Shown: positions 5,162-7,421 of the stretch, one piece after another | How the letters are laid out: every line of letters begins with the position of its first letter | How positions within the stretch are numbered: the first letter of the stretch is position 1 | Assembly: GCA_019348575.1 (NCBI GenBank) | Contig: JAHWJE010000069.1 | Location: 1 to 7,421 of the forward strand | Reading direction: 5' to 3' | DNA length: 7,421 nucleotides | DNA from: Actinomycetota bacterium | GTDB lineage: Bacteria > Actinomycetota > Thermoleophilia > Solirubrobacterales > Solirubrobacteraceae | Notes under the pieces: model-generated | What the model saw: the letters and a program-made list of their open reading frames with translations, nothing else | Databases searched by the model: none | What the model was told of the DNA's origin: nothing | Made by a program: the position numbers and the translations under genes

Positions 5162-6964
5162 TCACTCCGGTAGCAACAGCCCGAGCACCGCGCGCGCACC
5201 GCCCGTGCGCAGCGCGAACCTCAGGGCGTCTGCCTCGAAGCCGCCCAGACCGCCCTCCTTCTCCGCGCGCTCGACGCCGGCGACGAGTGCCTCGCCGAAC
5301 TCGTCCTGGGAGACCCCCCTCGGACGCCGCTGCTCGAGCAGCGTGCGAAGCAGAGCCTCGCGCGACACGCCGAGCTTGCACGCCGCGCCGTCGAGGATCG
5401 CGAGCGCTGCCCGCTGCGTCGGGTCGATCCCCGCCGGCCGCGCGCGCGGCGCGCACGGATCGGCGACCTCCCGTGGCCCGAAGCCGGCGCCGCCGAGCGC
5501 CAGGTAGACCGCGACCAGCAGCGTTGCGACCACGATCGCGCCGGGCACCGCGACCGCCAGCCGCGGCGCGGTGCTGCCGTTCGATGACGGCGATCCCGGG
5601 CGCGCCCCGGCGGCGGAGCGCATTCCCGCGAGCGCCGCGCCCGCCGCCAGCAGCGCGAGCAGCGCGGCGACGAGAAACGACCGGCTGAAGGCCTGCGTCG
5701 CGCCGCGTTCGAGCTCATCTTCGAGGTCGTCGCGCAGCTCCGCGAGCGCCATCTGCTCGGCGGGCGGGACGTCGAGGCCGCGGAACGCCGCGTCGATGTC
5801 GGGCAGCTCCTCGCCGGCCGCCGCGTTGATCTCGGCATTGATGCTGCGCGCGAGCTCGATCTTCGTCTCCAGCGACAGCGGCGCATCGAGCACCCGCGCC
5901 AGCCCCGCTCGCTCCGCCGGCGGCTGCACGCTCTCGAGATCGGCGGTGAAGATCGGCGTGAGCAGCAGCAGCCCGGCGACGATCCCGGCGTGGCGCGCCG
6001 CGATCGTCCACGCCGCGGGGCCCGTAAGATCAGATGCGTTGCCGATGCTCGCGCCGATCAGGCTCGCGAGCGCGAGGCCCAGCCCGGCGCCGATCGCAAG
6101 CTGCGGCGCAACCGTCCAGAGCGCATGGGCACCGGGCATCAGCCCGAGCGCCGCCAGGCCGCCCGCCACGAGCAGCGAGCCCGCGATCGCGGGCACGAGC
6201 CCCTCGCGCCGCCGGCCCCAAGCGCCGCCGACGAGCGCCGCGAGCGGCATCACCGTCACCGTCAGCGCCGCGACGGCGGGGCTCTGGCGCCAGCCCTCGA
6301 TCAGCAGGATCACGAGCAGGAACAGCGCCGCCGCCAGCGCCGCGCTCGCGAGCGCGAGCGCGACCAGCGCCGCAAGCGACGACGGCTCGCCGGCGGGCGG
6401 GCCGGGCTCGCCGACGCCTGCGCGCCGGCTCACCCCTGTGAGAGCGACGAGCGCCACCGGCACCTGCAGGACGAAGATCGCCTCCCATGACAGCCACTCT
6501 GTGAGAAAGCCGCCGAGCGCGGGACCGACCGCGGCGCCCAGCACGCCGGCCGCGGCCCACATCGTCAGCGCGCGGCCGCGCCCGGCCGACAGCACGAGCA
6601 GCTCCAGCGCGGCGGCCACCACGACGGCGCCGAACAGGCCCTGCGCCGCACGCGCGGCGATCAGGACGCCGAGCGACGGCGCGATCGCGCAGACGACGCA
6701 CGCCGCAGCGAACAGCAGCAGCGAGATCCCGAACGCCGTGCCGGCATGCCCGCGCGCGAGCCGCGCGCCGGCGACCGCGACGAGCGCGAGCGCGAGGTTG
6801 AAGGAGATCAGCACCCAGGCGACGGCGGACACCGACGCGTCGAACTCGCGCAGGATCGCCGGCAGGCCGAGCGTGACGATCGAGGAGTCGGCCAGGACCA
6901 TCCCGACCGCGAGGCCGAGCAGAAGCTGCTTGGGGCGCCCGCCGCCCTGTCCGCCGGGCGTCAC
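5162..6964 (-). CDS. MFS transporter, DHA2 (EmrB/QacA)-like, with extra C-terminal soluble domain
   Basis: This 600-residue integral membrane protein probably exports small molecules by proton antiport. DSSIVTLGLPAIL at 26-38 corresponds to the DHA2 first-helix motif (LDxTIVNxALP). GVLGAAVGPALGG at 140-152 is antiporter motif C, followed by LSWEAIFVLQVP. I count about 13 hydrophobic segments, roughly at 13-33, 46-66, 76-95, 99-125, 135-155, 161-180, 197-222, 229-248, 257-276, 281-305, 317-338, 427-446 and 470-492. Motif A is degenerate (GARLARGHAG, no Asp). A long acidic helical insert fills 342-425. Residues 499-600 form a separate soluble domain starting VADPCAP with GAACKLGVSREALL at 526-539. 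The GTG start overlaps the upstream stop as GTGA. No strong ribosome binding site is seen, so it is probably coupled to the upstream gene. Confidence 0.9.
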   Translation of the reverse strand: MTPGGQGGGRPKQLLLGLAVGMVLADSSIVTLGLPAILREFDASVSAVAWVLISFNLALALVAVAGARLARGHAGTAFGISLLLFAAACVVCAIAPSLGVLIAARAAQGLFGAVVVAAALELLVLSAGRGRALTMWAAAGVLGAAVGPALGGFLTEWLSWEAIFVLQVPVALVALTGVSRRAGVGEPGPPAGEPSSLAALVALALASAALAAALFLLVILLIEGWRQSPAVAALTVTVMPLAALVGGAWGRRREGLVPAIAGSLLVAGGLAALGLMPGAHALWTVAPQLAIGAGLGLALASLIGASIGNASDLTGPAAWTIAARHAGIVAGLLLLTPIFTADLESVQPPAERAGLARVLDAPLSLETKIELARSINAEINAAAGEELPDIDAAFRGLDVPPAEQMALAELRDDLEDELERGATQAFSRSFLVAALLALLAAGAALAGMRSAAGARPGSPSSNGSTAPRLAVAVPGAIVVATLLVAVYLALGGAGFGPREVADPCAPRARPAGIDPTQRAALAILDGAACKLGVSREALLRTLLEQRRPRGVSQDEFGEALVAGVERAEKEGGLGGFEADALRFALRTGGARAVLGLLLPE

Positions 6965-7251
6965 GCCGGCTCGATGTCCAGGCCCTCGAGCAGCACCGGG
7001 CGCCCGTCGAGCTCGTAGCGCACGTCGACGGAGTCGTTCTGGCGATAGGTGCCCACGCCCCACGCGCCGAGAAACCAGCGCCAGAAGCCGAGCTTGCCCT
7101 CCTTCTTGAGCTCGCGGTCGAAGACGAGCGAGCGGTCGCGCAGCTCGAAGTCGACGCCGGGCTTCTGGTGCACGCCGTTGACGTAGACGTCGAAGGGCGG
7201 ACGGACGCCGGCCGGCAGCTTGACGATCGATCGCTCCTCCACGACCGCCAT
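6961..7251 (-). CDS. small hypothetical beta-rich protein, 96 residues
   Basis: I do not recognise a named family. The core PFDVYVNGVHQKPGVDFE (19-36) followed by a strand DRSLVFDREL (39-48) and NDSVDVRYEL (72-81) resembles small beta-sandwich modules with a 'VYVNGxxQxxGVDY' pattern seen in tail-type and other proteins. The resemblance may be only structural. A tryptophan-rich loop KLGFWRWFLGAWG (53-65) sits between the strands. There is no signal peptide or clear membrane helix. It shares an operon with the transporter through a GTGA overlap, which suggests a linked function or at least linked expression. The ATG at 7251 has no ribosome binding site. The GTG codon 4 (7242-7240) lies 7 bases after a CATAAT hexamer and could be a leaderless start giving 93 residues. 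Confidence 0.82.
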   Translation of the reverse strand: MAVVEERSIVKLPAGVRPPFDVYVNGVHQKPGVDFELRDRSLVFDRELKKEGKLGFWRWFLGAWGVGTYRQNDSVDVRYELDGRPVLLEGLDIEPA

Positions 7252-7255
7252 TATG
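7250..7255 (-). promoter_or_regulatory. candidate -10 element CATAAT for the small gene/transporter operon
   Basis: CATAAT on the minus strand differs from TATAAT by one base and overlaps the ATG at 7251. Its last T is 7 bases before the in-frame GTG at 7242, the same spacing as at coaX and the MBL hydrolase. It is part of the near-palindrome CCATTATGG (7248-7256), which places an ATG on each strand one base apart. Confidence 0.4.
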
Positions 7256-7421
7256 GTCGGCTGCTGCGGAAGCCCGCGGCGGCGACCGGTAGATCCGACT
7301 CGGCGCGGCGGTTCGGCGTCGGTCGCCGGCGGGCGGCTGCCAACGGGCCCCTATACCTGGTACTACTATGCATACCGCTTCGATCTCGTCCTGCTCGTGA
7401 ACCTGGCCGCGACCGCCTGGC
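7253..7421 (+). CDS. possible 5' end of a forward gene, product unknown (partial)
   Basis: From ATG 7253 one frame stays open to the window edge (56 codons). The first part is arginine- and glycine-rich and not protein-like. From about 7352 it reads YTWYYYAYRFDLVLLVNLAA, with G or C at most third positions and a hydrophobic run that could be the start of a membrane helix. The true start is uncertain; the only later in-frame start I see is GTG 7397. I recognise no family. The whole stretch 7252-7421 may instead be largely non-coding with a gene beginning just outside. Confidence 0.3.
   Translation, partial: MVGCCGSPRRRPVDPTRRGGSASVAGGRLPTGPYTWYYYAYRFDLVLLVNLAATAW

Noticed and set aside
3096..5456. 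Very long open frame on the minus strand across the hydrolase and aminotransferase
   Set aside because: It is arginine- and alanine-rich out-of-frame sequence, typical of high-GC DNA, and overlaps genes with clear motifs on both strands.

Overview
The window is a very GC-rich (about 70% by eye), tightly packed stretch of bacterial chromosome. Codons mostly end in G or C, one gene pair overlaps by 4 bases as GTGA, and several genes appear to start without a ribosome binding site. Together with the CoaX variant, the GreA and a C-terminal domain on the transporter, this points to a high-GC actinobacterium. My best guess is Thermoleophilia/Solirubrobacterales, from remembered family resemblance only. 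I see no mobile element, CRISPR array, tRNA or rRNA. The gene content is mostly housekeeping.

Layout. 1-182 (-): 5' part of a glutathione S-transferase-like gene. 208-972 (+): coaX, type III pantothenate kinase (coenzyme A synthesis). 973-1216: a gene-free but strongly structured spacer with a long imperfect stem-loop, a UUCG hairpin and an uninterrupted run of 18 C. 1217-2227 (+): dusB-like tRNA-dihydrouridine synthase. 2228-2314: leader with a terminator-like hairpin. 2315-2794 (+): greA, transcript cleavage factor. 2798-2817: hairpin between convergent genes. 4122 down to 2813 (-): a two-gene operon of a 116-residue unknown protein and a class V aminotransferase that has lost its C-terminal end. 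4149-5147 (+): metallo-beta-lactamase-fold hydrolase. 7251 down to 5162 (-): a two-gene operon of a 96-residue unknown protein and a DHA2-type MFS transporter carrying an extra soluble C-terminal domain. 7253-7421: possible 5' end of a further forward gene.

Regulation. The promoter-proximal genes share one pattern: a -10-like hexamer (TANNNT or close) lies 7 to 9 bases before the start codon and there is no Shine-Dalgarno sequence, as expected for leaderless mRNAs. In both divergent spacers (183-207 and 4123-4148) the two opposing -10 hexamers share the same TA step, so one small site could fire both ways. The second gene of the 3775/4122 operon and greA have purine-rich ribosome binding sites instead.

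Most worth a second look: the structured coaX-dusB spacer with its poly-C tract, the truncated aminotransferase, the shared -10 promoters, the hairpin in the greA leader, and the transporter's C-terminal domain. No clearly new multi-gene system is visible.
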